Shown here one piece after another: positions 11,870-20,970 of a stretch of DNA of 64,000 nucleotides. The position numbers and the translations under genes were made by a program. The notes below the pieces were generated by a model. It had not been told where the DNA came from. It searched no databases and saw nothing but the letters and a program-made list of their open reading frames with translations. Origin of the DNA: Erysipelotrichaceae bacterium 66202529 (GTDB lineage Bacteria; Bacillota_I; Bacilli_A; Erysipelotrichales; Erysipelotrichaceae); assembly GCA_017161075.1 (NCBI GenBank), contig CP046174.1, positions 1,984,001 to 2,048,000 of the forward strand, in the 5' to 3' direction. Numbering within the stretch: position 1 is the stretch's first letter; every line of letters begins with the position of its first letter.

Positions 11870-12787
11870 ATGTCTATGAACTTCAGACGTTTTCTGTGCG
11901 CGATGATGACCCTGTTACTATTAAGTGGTTGTTCAGGCATGAAAGACGAAAAGAATTATCCAAGCGAATATGAAACATCACCGAGTCCGACAATGTCTGA
12001 GCTTCATCTGCCAAAGAGTCCGGGAGACCAGGTGGCAGTGGACACAACAGGCCTTGTACAGATCGACTACAGCAATACGTCCAGCGGATATCTGCAGGCA
12101 AAGCTTTTGCGAAAGCCCGAAAAGCGCATGCGGCTACAGATAACCAAGGACGGTGTTGGAAATCTTGCATATGATTTTACAAAAGAAAATGAATATGAAA
12201 CCTTTCCCTTTGAATTAGGCAGCGGTACGTATCTCGTAAAGGTGCTGGAAAACCGTTCCGGAAAAACCTATACGATCACCTTAACGCTGTCACTGGATGT
12301 TAAACTGGAAAATGAACAGATACCGTTTCTGTATCCGAATCAGACGGTAAACTATGATCAGCATTCGGCGGCTGTAAAAAAAGCCTTTGCATTGACCAAG
12401 GATGATGATACTGTACTGAAACGCATCGCAACACTCTATCATTATGTTGTCGATAATGTGAGCTATGATGAAAAAAAGGCGAAGGAAGTCGAGGATATTT
12501 ATGTGCTTCCCGTTGTCGATGAAACACTGGAAAGCAAAAAGGGAATCTGCTTTGATTATGCAGCGCTGCTTACTGCCATGCTGCGCAGCCAGCAGATACC
12601 GACCCGTCTGGTAACCGGTAATACAACCATTGAATACCATGCCTGGATCGAGGTATATATAAAAGGAAAGGGCTGGATTACTCCGGATATCCTCCTGCAG
12701 GAAAAGAAATGGAGCCGTATGGATCCAACCTTTGCATCCAGCGATATTGATTACAAGGATGAATACGAAGATAAGTATTACTATTAA
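11870..12787 (+). CDS. Transglutaminase-like lipoprotein
   Basis: 305 residues. Signal peptide with lipobox LLSGCSG (Cys about 22), a low-complexity linker, a beta-rich domain, then a transglutaminase-like core with the catalytic triad: Cys in GICFDYA (about 226), His in EYHAWIE (about 257), Asp in RMDPTF (about 285). Such proteins usually act as extracellular cysteine proteases or in cross-linking of surface proteins. Its stop is 14 bases before the PilC-like gene, so it shares the operon with pseudopilins; a role in processing or anchoring that apparatus is an inference. Confidence 0.88.
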   Translation: MSMNFRRFLCAMMTLLLLSGCSGMKDEKNYPSEYETSPSPTMSELHLPKSPGDQVAVDTTGLVQIDYSNTSSGYLQAKLLRKPEKRMRLQITKDGVGNLAYDFTKENEYETFPFELGSGTYLVKVLENRSGKTYTITLTLSLDVKLENEQIPFLYPNQTVNYDQHSAAVKKAFALTKDDDTVLKRIATLYHYVVDNVSYDEKKAKEVEDIYVLPVVDETLESKKGICFDYAALLTAMLRSQQIPTRLVTGNTTIEYHAWIEVYIKGKGWITPDILLQEKKWSRMDPTFASSDIDYKDEYEDKYYY

Positions 12788-12801
12788 GAGGAGGGAATGC
12801 T

Positions 12802-13833
12802 ATGACACATTCAACGTTACGTTCAGAGGAGATGTTTGATTTCTGTACGCAAATGTCGATGATACTTGCGGGAGGCATGTCAATCGAGGAGGGGCTGGAA
12901 ATCATTTCGGAGGATACTGCAAATCCGCATATGAAGGAAGCCTGCAGTAAGCTGTTGGAAAAGCTTCCGCAGTGCGGTTCCTTTCACGCTGCATTAAAGG
13001 GGGAACCGTATTTTGACACCTATGCAAAGAAAATGGTGGAAATCGGTGAAATCAGCGGCCATCTGGACAGTGTAATGAAGGAGCTTGCTCTATATTATGA
13101 ACGAAACAGTGATTTGAAGCAGTCCCTGAAGGAGGCACTGACCTATCCCTCCATTCTGCTGCTCATGATGTGGGCGGTTGTCGGTATTATCGTGTGGAAG
13201 GTGTTGCCGATATTTGAGAAGGTTTTAATGAATATGGGTGTTCCTCTGCAGGGAAGTGCAGCCTCTATGATGCGCTTTGGACAGGTGTTTGCTCTGGTGT
13301 CCTTTATTGTATTGACCGTTCTCCTGCTGACTGTCGTCGTTATGGTGCTGTCCTCCAGAAAAGCATCGGGAACGCCGTTGCTGTCCCGTCTATTCATAAC
13401 CAGACGGCTTTACCATAATATGGTGATGGCAAAGATAACCTATGCATTATCCTTATTCATTACCAGTGGATATGAAATGGAGGAGGCGCTTACTTATCTG
13501 CAGGATGTGGTGGATGATGCAGCCACACAGCATAAAATCGATGCGTGTCAAACCGGCATGCAGGAGGGGAAAAGCTTTGTACAGTGTTTGCAGGATACCG
13601 CCTTGTACCAGGGAGTTTATGCAAGCATGATCATTACCGGATTTCACAGCGGGAAAAGTGATGAGGTAATGCAAAAGGTCAGCTCCTTATATGAGAAGGA
13701 TGTGGATACGAGTATCTCTACCTTTCTGAATACGATTGAACCTGTTATTGTAATTCTTCTGTCTGTGATTGTCGGAATCATATTGCTCTCTGTAATGCTG
13801 CCGCTGATGAGCATTATGTCATCTCTTGGATGA
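12802..13833 (+). CDS. Type II secretion/type IV pilus inner-membrane protein (GspF/PilC/ComGB-like)
   Basis: 343 residues with the duplicated T2SSF domain: FDFCTQMSMILAGGMSIEEGLEIIS in the first half and LSLFITSGYEMEEALTYLQDVV in the second, three membrane segments (LLLMMWAVVGIIVWKVLP; FALVSFIVLTVLLLTVVVMVL; IVILLSVIVGIILLSVMLPLMS). It is the platform on which pseudopilins are assembled. It overlaps the next gene by 4 bases (ATGATGA). Shorter than the usual ~400 residues because the N-terminal tail is missing. Confidence 0.88.
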   Translation: MTHSTLRSEEMFDFCTQMSMILAGGMSIEEGLEIISEDTANPHMKEACSKLLEKLPQCGSFHAALKGEPYFDTYAKKMVEIGEISGHLDSVMKELALYYERNSDLKQSLKEALTYPSILLLMMWAVVGIIVWKVLPIFEKVLMNMGVPLQGSAASMMRFGQVFALVSFIVLTVLLLTVVVMVLSSRKASGTPLLSRLFITRRLYHNMVMAKITYALSLFITSGYEMEEALTYLQDVVDDAATQHKIDACQTGMQEGKSFVQCLQDTALYQGVYASMIITGFHSGKSDEVMQKVSSLYEKDVDTSISTFLNTIEPVIVILLSVIVGIILLSVMLPLMSIMSSLG

Positions 13834-14144
13834 TGAGGCGAAGAGGAATTATGCTGAGTCTGCAGCTGTTGCTGTTTCTGGGGATTTTATCCATTCTGGT
13901 CTATGGATTCACATCCACAGATCAGGGACTTGGCAAGGAGGATACACAACGGGCAAAGGAAGCAATCCAGAAGGCGGCACTGGAGTGCTACAGCATTGAA
14001 GGTGCATACCCGCAGTCATTAGAATATCTGAAAAAGCATTACGGTCTGTATGTACAGGAATCAGCCTATCGGATTCGTTATCAGTATATCGGAGCCAATA
14101 TCATGCCGGATATGGATGTATATCCAAGGAGTGAGCAGCCATGA
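13830..14144 (+). CDS. Pseudopilin-like small membrane protein
   Basis: 104 residues: basic start RRRG, a hydrophobic helix (LSLQLLLFLGILSILVYGF), then a soluble part with ALECYSIEGAYPQSLEYLKKHYGL, a layout like minor pilins (helix plus GxYP...L). The usual prepilin cleavage motif (G-F-T-L-x-E) is not present, so it may be a non-cleaved relative. Four-base overlaps on both sides bind it into the operon. Confidence 0.6.
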   Translation: MMRRRGIMLSLQLLLFLGILSILVYGFTSTDQGLGKEDTQRAKEAIQKAALECYSIEGAYPQSLEYLKKHYGLYVQESAYRIRYQYIGANIMPDMDVYPRSEQP

Positions 14145-14602
14145 GGAAACGACATTCTATTGATATTCTGTTTTCTTTATCGCTGTTTACCGTATTTGTG
14201 ATCTGTGCATTTCTGGTGCTGCTGTTTCAGACAGGCAGTTACCGTTCAATCATAGCACAGGGAGAGCAGACAGAACGTCAGCATACACCACTTGCCTATG
14301 TGCGCGCAAAAATCAGAAGTGCAGATGAGGATGGCGGTATCCGTGTTACAAAGCTGGAAAATACTACGGCCATTGAGCTGCGTAATCATAAGGAAAAAAC
14401 AGTAACGTATATCTATGCATATGAAGGAAAGCTCTGTGAGCTGTATATGAGTGAGGAAGTGGAGCCGATGCTTCGTGCAGGTACTGCCTTGTTCGATGTT
14501 CGTGATTTTGAGGCAGTGATGCAAAACAGCCTGCTGCATGTCAGCCTGCACGATTTGCAGGGGAAGGCAGGCAGTATCGTCGTGGAGGTAAAAAGTGAGT
14601 AA
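14141..14602 (+). CDS. DUF4860-like pilus-cluster membrane protein
   Basis: 153 residues: short cytoplasmic tail, one hydrophobic segment (FTVFVICAFLVLLFQTGS) and an extracytoplasmic domain (about 35-150). I recall DUF4860 proteins in this position of Firmicute pseudopilin clusters; the assignment is by layout and context, not by motif. ATG overlaps the previous stop (ATGA). Confidence 0.55.
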   Translation: MRKRHSIDILFSLSLFTVFVICAFLVLLFQTGSYRSIIAQGEQTERQHTPLAYVRAKIRSADEDGGIRVTKLENTTAIELRNHKEKTVTYIYAYEGKLCELYMSEEVEPMLRAGTALFDVRDFEAVMQNSLLHVSLHDLQGKAGSIVVEVKSE

Positions 14603-14614
14603 GGAGGAAACGCT

Positions 14615-15022
14615 ATGCGGGAAAGTCATGCAAACAAATCAGTATCGTTTCTGATGGAGCTCATTTTTGTTCTCTTTTTCTTCACGATTGCCAGTGCAAT
14701 CTGTGTGTTTGTACTGGGTAAGGCAAAGGATAAAAACGATATAGCTGCAGATACGAGAAATGCTTTGCAGTATGGTGAAAATCTGATTGCCCAAAGAAAC
14801 GAGACGGCTGTGCTGCAACAGCTGCAGAAAGAAACGCTGTATCTGGATGAGGATGGGAACAGTGTAGCGAAAAAGGCAGGCTATTACCGTGTGGTCGTAG
14901 CACAGAAGCAGCCATCAAAGGATGGTCAAATGACTCTTTGTGAGCTTTGTATATATCGCAAGGACAGGGAGCTGGTGCGTCTGCCCTTCCTTCTGGAAGG
15001 GGGAATCAGAAGTGAGAAATGA
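14615..15022 (+). CDS. Minor pseudopilin-like protein
   Basis: 135 residues beginning MRESHANKSVSFLMELIFVL, where SFLMELIFVLFFFTIASAICVFV is the hydrophobic helix with an acidic residue (Glu16) at the position that matches Glu+5 of pilins. The remainder is a small soluble domain. Shine-Dalgarno AAGGAGG. It overlaps the next gene by 11 bases. Confidence 0.6.
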   Translation: MRESHANKSVSFLMELIFVLFFFTIASAICVFVLGKAKDKNDIAADTRNALQYGENLIAQRNETAVLQQLQKETLYLDEDGNSVAKKAGYYRVVVAQKQPSKDGQMTLCELCIYRKDRELVRLPFLLEGGIRSEK

Positions 15023-15446
15023 AAAACGGGGAATACAGATCGGTCTGGGTGCTTCCAGCATCTTTATGATTTTTGTCGTTTTATGCATGATGATCTTATC
15101 TGTGTTATCCTATACGCGGGCATTGCAGAATGAGAAAATCGCACAGCGGGAAAAGCTGTATCAGGAGGCGTATGCAAGAAGTGATACAGGGGCACAGCTG
15201 CTCGTGAATGAGATGCGTCAGCATGCGGATTTGCGTCTGGAGCAGCTTCTGAAGCTGGAACAGGTAGAAAAGCTGCTGGAGGAATACCACATGGAAACGA
15301 AATGGAGCCAGGCAGAGCTGCTTGTCAACATACCGGTTCAGGAGGATCAGCAGCTGCAGCTAAGATTGCAAAAGCAGAATAAGAGCCTGCTGATAAGGGC
15401 TTGGAAAACAATAACGAAGGGAGATGCATCGGATGGTAACGATTGA
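15012..15446 (+). CDS. Pseudopilin-cluster membrane protein
   Basis: 144 residues from a GTG start preceded by GGAAGGGGG; the open frame extends upstream to 14940, but that would overlap most of the previous gene's end. One membrane segment (IGLGASSIFMIFVVLCMMILSVLS) followed by a long, charged, probably coiled-coil helix (ENEKIAQREKLYQEAYARSD, LRLEQLLKLEQVEKLLEEY). It has the size and shape of the other minor components; no specific family recognised. Confidence 0.6.
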   Translation: MRNEKRGIQIGLGASSIFMIFVVLCMMILSVLSYTRALQNEKIAQREKLYQEAYARSDTGAQLLVNEMRQHADLRLEQLLKLEQVEKLLEEYHMETKWSQAELLVNIPVQEDQQLQLRLQKQNKSLLIRAWKTITKGDASDGND

Positions 15447-16497
15447 ACAGATGCTGAAGGAAGCTATCGCTATGAATGCTTCCGATATATTTCTGGTGGC
15501 AGGACATCCATATGCGTTTAAAATAAACGGAGAGATACACTCCATGCAGGAAACACGGCTGATGCCAAAGGATACCGCACGGCTGATACAGGAAATCTAT
15601 CGCTATGCACTTCAGAATTCCTATGAGGACTTTCTGAATAAAAAGGATGATGACTTCTCTTTTTCCATACCGGATGTCGGGCGCTTTCGCTGCAACGTTT
15701 ATCTGCAGCGAAACTCGCAGGCTGCTGTACTGCGCGTGGTCAGATTTGAATTGCCGGATCCTGTGGAATTGAATATACCAAAGGTCATAACCTCCCTTTC
15801 CTCTGTGAAAAAGGGTATGATTCTAGTCAGTGGGCCTGCCGGCTGTGGAAAGTCCACGACACTTGCCTGCATCATTGATAAAATCAATGAAAGCCGCAAT
15901 GTACATATCATTACGATTGAAGATCCTATTGAATACCTGCATGCGCATAAGAAAAGCATTGTATCCCAGCGTGAGGTTTACCACGATACACAGGATTATC
16001 TAAATGCCCTTCGTTCCGCACTGCGTGAGGCTCCGGAGGTGATTCTGGTCGGGGAGATGCGCGATTTGGAAACGATCAACACCGCGGTCACCGCTGCAGA
16101 GACAGGACATCTGATTTTATCTACACTACATACGATGGGAGCAGCGAACACGATTGACCGAATGATCGATGTGTTTCCAAGCGAACAGCAGCAGCAGATT
16201 CGTGTACAGCTGTCTATGACGCTTCATGCTGTAATCAGTGAGCAGCTGGTGCCGACGATAGACGGCAGTATTGTGCCTGTTTTTGAAATCATGATTGTAA
16301 ATCCTGCAATCCGGACGCAGATTCGGGAAGGAAAAATTCATCAGCTGGAAAATTCTATGATTGCAGGAAAGGATCAGGGGATGATCACCATGGATGAAAG
16401 TCTGATGAAGCTGTATGAGGCCGGTCGCATCGATAAGGAAACAGCCCTGATGTATGCCGGTAATTCAGAGCGTATGCGTAAAAAATTGAATATCTGA
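15433..16497 (+). CDS. PilT-like secretion/twitching ATPase
   Basis: 354 residues. Walker A GPAGCGKST (about 134-142), Asp box TIEDPIEYLH, Walker B region EVILVGEMRD, and the His box TAAETGHLILSTLHTMGAANTIDRMIDVFP that distinguishes PilT-type retraction ATPases from GspE/PilB. ATG 15424 is only a base from AAGGGAG, so ATG 15433 (9 bases) is preferred. It is the only motor ATPase in the cluster; no GspE/ComGA-type assembly ATPase and no prepilin peptidase occur within the window. Confidence 0.9.
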   Translation: MVTIEQMLKEAIAMNASDIFLVAGHPYAFKINGEIHSMQETRLMPKDTARLIQEIYRYALQNSYEDFLNKKDDDFSFSIPDVGRFRCNVYLQRNSQAAVLRVVRFELPDPVELNIPKVITSLSSVKKGMILVSGPAGCGKSTTLACIIDKINESRNVHIITIEDPIEYLHAHKKSIVSQREVYHDTQDYLNALRSALREAPEVILVGEMRDLETINTAVTAAETGHLILSTLHTMGAANTIDRMIDVFPSEQQQQIRVQLSMTLHAVISEQLVPTIDGSIVPVFEIMIVNPAIRTQIREGKIHQLENSMIAGKDQGMITMDESLMKLYEAGRIDKETALMYAGNSERMRKKLNI

Positions 16498-16498
16498 C

Positions 16499-16527
16499 AG
16501 CGGAGGGGAATGCCCTTCGCTTTTTTC
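16499..16527 (+). terminator. Terminator of the pseudopilin operon
   Basis: AGCGGAGGG and CCCTTCGCT around GAATG followed by six T's, immediately after the PilT stop. Confidence 0.8.
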
Positions 16528-16664
16528 TTGTTTGAAAATCAGACAAAGTATGAAATCTGTATAAATACATACAATATAAAAAGCAGTATACTGAAACCAG
16601 ATAGCATATACGGAAAAGCATTTTATACCCGTATATCCAATAGAAAGACATAGGAGGATATCAT

Positions 16665-18374
16665 ATGAAGAAACAAACGAAGAAAATTGCAGCCGGTGCT
16701 GCAGCTGCGGCTGCCGGTATTGCGGCAACTGCGGCTGTCCGCAGTGTGGTGAAAAAAAGAGAACAAAATGCACAATGCATGGTTAGCAATGGAAGGGAAG
16801 GAGAACGTCAGGCTTACCTGATCGGAGGCGGTTTGGCATCCTTATCCGCCGCAGCCTATCTCATTCAGGACGGCGGCTTTCATGGAGAAAACATCCATAT
16901 CATGGAAGGTATGAATGTGCTGGGTGGCAGCAATGATGGAGCGGGTACCCTGCAAAACGGCTTTGTATGCCGTGGCGGCAGAATGCTGAATGAGGAAACC
17001 TATGAGAATTTCTGGGATTTGTTTTCTACCATTCCTTCCCTTGACTGGCCTGGAAAAAGCGTAACTGAGGAAATACTGAACTTTGATCATCTGCATCCAA
17101 CGCATGCACAGGCAAGATTGGTTGACCGCTATGGCGTGATTCAGGATGTTCGCAGTATGCAATTCAATAACACAGACCGCCTGCTGATGACAAAGCTGCT
17201 TGCGACACCGGAGGAAAAGCTGGATAATGTTACGATTGAACAGTGGTTCAAGGATAGCCCGCATTTCTTTACAACGAATTTCTGGTATATGTGGCAAACC
17301 ACCTTTGCATTTCAAAAGTGGTCAAGTGCATTTGAATTCCGTCGTTATATGAATCGTATGATTTTGGAATTCCCGCGTATTGAAACGCTGGAGGGAGTTA
17401 CCAGAACACCATATAATCAATATGAATCTGTCATTTTGCCAATCAAGGCATACCTGGAGGGCTTCGGCGTTGACTTCAGTATCCGTGCGGTAGTGGAGGA
17501 TCTTGACTTTAAGGAGGACAGTGTCACTGTTACCGATATCCATATAACTGAAAACGGGAAACAGCGTGTTATCCATCTGGAGGAAAATGATCTGTGTATC
17601 ATGACAAATGGCTGCATGACCGATTGCGCAACACTTGGTGATTTCAAAACACCTGCCCCGTATCAGCCGCAGGAGGCGATGTCTGCACAGCTATGGCGCA
17701 GAGTGGCGGAAAAGAAGCCGGTACTGGGTGATCCGACACCATTCTTTGGCAAACCGGAAGAAACAAACTGGGAAAGCTTTACTGTCACGATGAAGGGATC
17801 AAAAATGCTGAAGATGATCGAGCAGTTCTCTGGCAATATTCCAGGCAGCGGAGCATTGATGACCTTTAAGGATTCCAGCTGGCTGATGTCCATTGTTGTA
17901 GCTGCACAGCCGCATTTCAAGGCACAGGATGCTAATACGACGATTTTCTGGGGATATGGTCTGTACACGGATGCCATTGGCGATTATGTGAAAAAGCCGA
18001 TGCGGGAATGCAGCGGGGAAGAAATCCTGATGGAATTGATCCATCATTTGCATTTTGAAGAAAGTACAAAGGATATCATGGAGTCTGTTGTTAATGTGAT
18101 TCCTTGCATGATGCCGTATATTGATTCCCAGTTCCAGCCAAGGGCGATGAGTGATCGTCCTATGGTGATACCAAGCGGATCTACAAACTTCGCTATGATT
18201 TCACAATTTGTGGAGATTCCGGAGGATATGGTATTTACAGAGGAATATTCTGTACGTGCTGCCCGTATGGCTGTCTATGGTCTGCTTGGAATCGACAAGA
18301 AAATATGTCCGGTTACCCCATATAACAGAAATCCGAAGGTGCTTGCCATAGCTGCCAAAACCATGCTGCGATAA
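16665..18374 (+). CDS. ohyA: Oleate hydratase (myosin-cross-reactive antigen family)
   Basis: 569 residues, family length. FAD-binding motif YLIGGGLASLSAAAYL near the N-terminus, and characteristic stretches such as GGSNDGAGTLQNGFVCRGGRMLN and FWGYGLYTDAIGDYVKKPM. The enzyme hydrates the cis double bond of oleate and related unsaturated fatty acids to 10-hydroxy acids with FAD as a structural cofactor, a detoxification reaction of gut Firmicutes. The N-terminal ~28 residues (AAGAAAAAAGIAATAAV) form an Ala-rich hydrophobic helix not common in the family and may be a membrane anchor. Stand-alone gene with AGGAGG. Confidence 0.9.
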   Translation: MKKQTKKIAAGAAAAAAGIAATAAVRSVVKKREQNAQCMVSNGREGERQAYLIGGGLASLSAAAYLIQDGGFHGENIHIMEGMNVLGGSNDGAGTLQNGFVCRGGRMLNEETYENFWDLFSTIPSLDWPGKSVTEEILNFDHLHPTHAQARLVDRYGVIQDVRSMQFNNTDRLLMTKLLATPEEKLDNVTIEQWFKDSPHFFTTNFWYMWQTTFAFQKWSSAFEFRRYMNRMILEFPRIETLEGVTRTPYNQYESVILPIKAYLEGFGVDFSIRAVVEDLDFKEDSVTVTDIHITENGKQRVIHLEENDLCIMTNGCMTDCATLGDFKTPAPYQPQEAMSAQLWRRVAEKKPVLGDPTPFFGKPEETNWESFTVTMKGSKMLKMIEQFSGNIPGSGALMTFKDSSWLMSIVVAAQPHFKAQDANTTIFWGYGLYTDAIGDYVKKPMRECSGEEILMELIHHLHFEESTKDIMESVVNVIPCMMPYIDSQFQPRAMSDRPMVIPSGSTNFAMISQFVEIPEDMVFTEEYSVRAARMAVYGLLGIDKKICPVTPYNRNPKVLAIAAKTMLR

Positions 18375-18440
18375 TTGGAAATCTATTCATATTCTCTTTA
18401 AGACTTCCATACAGGAAAAAAATAAACAGTATGACTGATG

Positions 18441-18481
18441 AGACGCAAAGGATTCCACATTGGATGAAGCTGCGTCTTTTC
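18441..18481 (+). terminator. Terminator after oleate hydratase
   Basis: AGACGCA (18441-18447) and TGCGTCT (18471-18477) with T's following; a short T-run makes it moderate. Confidence 0.55.
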
Positions 18482-18593
18482 CTATTCTGTTGAAGATTTA
18501 ACACTTCCTGCAGCACTTTTTGCTTTGGAAATAGCTGCTTTGTTATACGAGCCAGCACGTTATTCACGATATTATCTCCCATGTGAACGTGAA

Positions 18594-18615
18594 AGCTTAA
18601 GCTTCCATACGTTCA
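18594..18615. promoter_or_regulatory. Dyad in the GGDEF upstream region
   Basis: TGAACGT (18594-18600) and ACGTTCA (18609-18615), enclosing a second internal palindrome AAGCTTAAGCTT that spans most of the dyad. Possible operator; otherwise 18482-18780 is empty. Confidence 0.35.
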
Positions 18616-18780
18616 TATGTATACGCAGGATGAATTAAGATAACAGGTGAAAATTCGTCAGGAATCACATTGCTTGATAGCTGCATAGAAAGCCTGTAGT
18701 TATCAGGGATAGAAAAAGTTTACACATAGTGGTAGAATAAAGGAATAATTCGACTGATTTGTCCATAAAGGAGTGGTAGT

Positions 18781-20466
18781 ATGCCGAATTTAGAACAATA
18801 TCAAGCTATGTTTCATTCTCTTGCCTGTGGAATCTGCCGGGTAGCGCTGGATGAGGAATTTACTCTGCTGTATGCAAATCCGTTTTTTTATTATATATAC
18901 GGCTACACCTGTGAGGAAGCAAACGACATCGGATTTCATTCAATCAGCTATATTTTACCGGAGCCTGTCTTTTCAGAAGTGCACGCTAAGGTTATGACGT
19001 ATATTGAGCATAAGGAGCGCTTTTTTGAGTTGGAGTATCAGGGAGTGCACCGCTCACAGAAGCCGCTCTGGCTGCTGGTGCGCTGTACGTATGATCCGGC
19101 AAGAGCTGACAGTATCCTATGTGTACTTATGGATATCGCAGTGCATAAGAAGCTGGAGGATGAGCTGCGTATGAGTATGGAGGAAAGCAGGATGGCTTTT
19201 CAGTTAACGGATAAAATGCTGTATACCTTCGATATTGAGGAGCGCCGTCTTACGCTTCCAAAACAGGTGAGTGAGGAATTTAATCTTCCTCATACAGTTT
19301 ATGGAGTTCCGCAAAGCATTATTGCCGCTAATATTATTGATGAGAATAGTGTTGATGAATTTATACGGTTTTATACAGCGATGATGCATGGTGTACCGGA
19401 AGGTGTTTCCGAGGTGAAAAAGCGAAGAAGGGATGGCAGCTTTCGCTGGTACCGAGCAAATTATCAGCTGATATATGATACCTATGGAAAACCCAAACGC
19501 TCCATTATCTCGTGTGAGGATATAACAGAGCAGCGGGAAAAGGAGCTTGTCTATTCCAAATGGAAACAGTATTTTCAGGCTCAGGAGGGAAAGACCATCG
19601 GGTATTATGAATATGACCTGAGCATGGATCAGCAAATCGAAGGGGCAGGGGATACACCACCTGAATATCTGGAAAATCTGAAGGGGTATACAGAAACCGT
19701 TTTATATATCGCAGAGCATTTTGTATATCCGGCAGATCGTGAGATGTTTTATCATTTTTTTGATAGAAACCGTCTGCTCACCTTGTTTTATGACGAACAA
19801 AATGAAACAGAAATTGAATACAGAAGATGCAGTAAGCATGCTGTTTACTGGGTACGCGCCAGTGTACGAATGGTGGAAGATCCATATACAGGGCATATAA
19901 AAATGTTTATGATGACGTTGAATATCGATCGGGAAAAGCAGAAAACCATGCGTCTGCAAAAACTGGCTGAAACAGACGAAATGACAGGTTTACTGAAAAG
20001 GGAGACCTTCATCCGTAAGGTTAATGAGTGCCTGATGACGAAAGACTATGTGGTGCGCCATGCCTTTATTTTGCTGGATATTGATGAATTTAAACAGCAT
20101 AATGATACATACGGACATCAGTTTGGAGATCTGGTTATTAGGGATACAGCACGCATTTTAACGTCATCCCTTCGAGCATATGATTTCAGTGGCAGATTGG
20201 GCGGGGATGAATTTATGCTGTTTCTGAACGGGATATCCTCGCAAAGGGATGTTCAGCCAAGAATCGCAGCACTTTGTGAGAAGCTAAACAGAATGTATCC
20301 GGATAGAGGGACCGTATCCTGCAGTATGGGGATCGCCTTTTATCCGCAGGATGGAACAGACTTTCAGCAGTTGTATCAGAATGCGGATATCGCGCTTTAT
20401 GAAGCCAAGCGTTCCGGGCGTTCTACGTACCGTATTTATCAAAAGGACAACATGAGAAGAAAATAG
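18781..20466 (+). CDS. PAS-domain diguanylate cyclase
   Basis: 561 residues, no membrane segment. PAS-like domains occupy about 1-130 (YANPFFYYIYGYTCEEAN) and about 140-260 (PAS plus PAC, DGSFRWYRANYQL), a third degenerate one about 265-385, and a C-terminal GGDEF domain (about 395-555) with intact LGGDEFMLF near 473 and an upstream DETGLLKR-like ETDEMTGLLKRETF. It should make cyclic di-GMP in response to a cytoplasmic signal. No RxxD inhibitory site is evident. AAAGGAGTGG precedes the start. Confidence 0.9.
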   Translation: MPNLEQYQAMFHSLACGICRVALDEEFTLLYANPFFYYIYGYTCEEANDIGFHSISYILPEPVFSEVHAKVMTYIEHKERFFELEYQGVHRSQKPLWLLVRCTYDPARADSILCVLMDIAVHKKLEDELRMSMEESRMAFQLTDKMLYTFDIEERRLTLPKQVSEEFNLPHTVYGVPQSIIAANIIDENSVDEFIRFYTAMMHGVPEGVSEVKKRRRDGSFRWYRANYQLIYDTYGKPKRSIISCEDITEQREKELVYSKWKQYFQAQEGKTIGYYEYDLSMDQQIEGAGDTPPEYLENLKGYTETVLYIAEHFVYPADREMFYHFFDRNRLLTLFYDEQNETEIEYRRCSKHAVYWVRASVRMVEDPYTGHIKMFMMTLNIDREKQKTMRLQKLAETDEMTGLLKRETFIRKVNECLMTKDYVVRHAFILLDIDEFKQHNDTYGHQFGDLVIRDTARILTSSLRAYDFSGRLGGDEFMLFLNGISSQRDVQPRIAALCEKLNRMYPDRGTVSCSMGIAFYPQDGTDFQQLYQNADIALYEAKRSGRSTYRIYQKDNMRRK

Positions 20467-20481
20467 CAGGTATAAAACAAA

Positions 20482-20504
20482 AAGCAGGTGTGAGCCTGCT
20501 TGCT
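20482..20504 (+). terminator. Terminator after the GGDEF gene
   Basis: AAGCAGG (20482-20488) and CCTGCTT (20495-20501) with a T-rich tail. Confidence 0.65.
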
Positions 20505-20784
20505 TTGTTTCCATTGGATGCAAAATATTTTCAAATCGAGCCTGTATGTGTTTGTACAGGGAATGATTTGACTTGTGATTAGTTTTTCCTGTTGTCTGTA
20601 CGGACTCAAAAAGGGAGCTCATTCAGTAGTTTGCTTGTTGAATCGTTGCTGCTATGCTTCTGTTTGCGGACATTTAGAGTTATGTTTTCTATCCATTTGT
20701 TGGTCAAGCTGGTGGTCAGAGATATATAAAGTATAAAAAAAGCCGATAGATATCGACTTAATTAGTAACATGGAGGGAGAACGG

Positions 20785-20970
20785 ATGATAAAACAAAATA
20801 TTATCTCCTCGACCTCGACACCTCTGGTCAACTACATTTTATACCCTATATATAGAATTGTAAACCTTTTTTTCAAAAAATTAAAATGGCAATATCTGCA
20901 TCTGCCTTCTGTTATTCACTTCTCTAATTTTTCAATTTTGATGATGGTCTTGGTATTTAAATCTAAATGA
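20785..20970 (+). pseudogene. Short ORF possibly truncated by the serine-recombinase element
   Basis: An ATG at 20785 follows a good Shine-Dalgarno (GGAGGGAG), but the product (MIKQNIISSTSTPLVNYILY...) runs to 61 codons and its last part overlaps, antisense, the end of the large recombinase gene. It may be the 5' end of a gene split by integration near 20820, or not coding. Confidence 0.3.
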
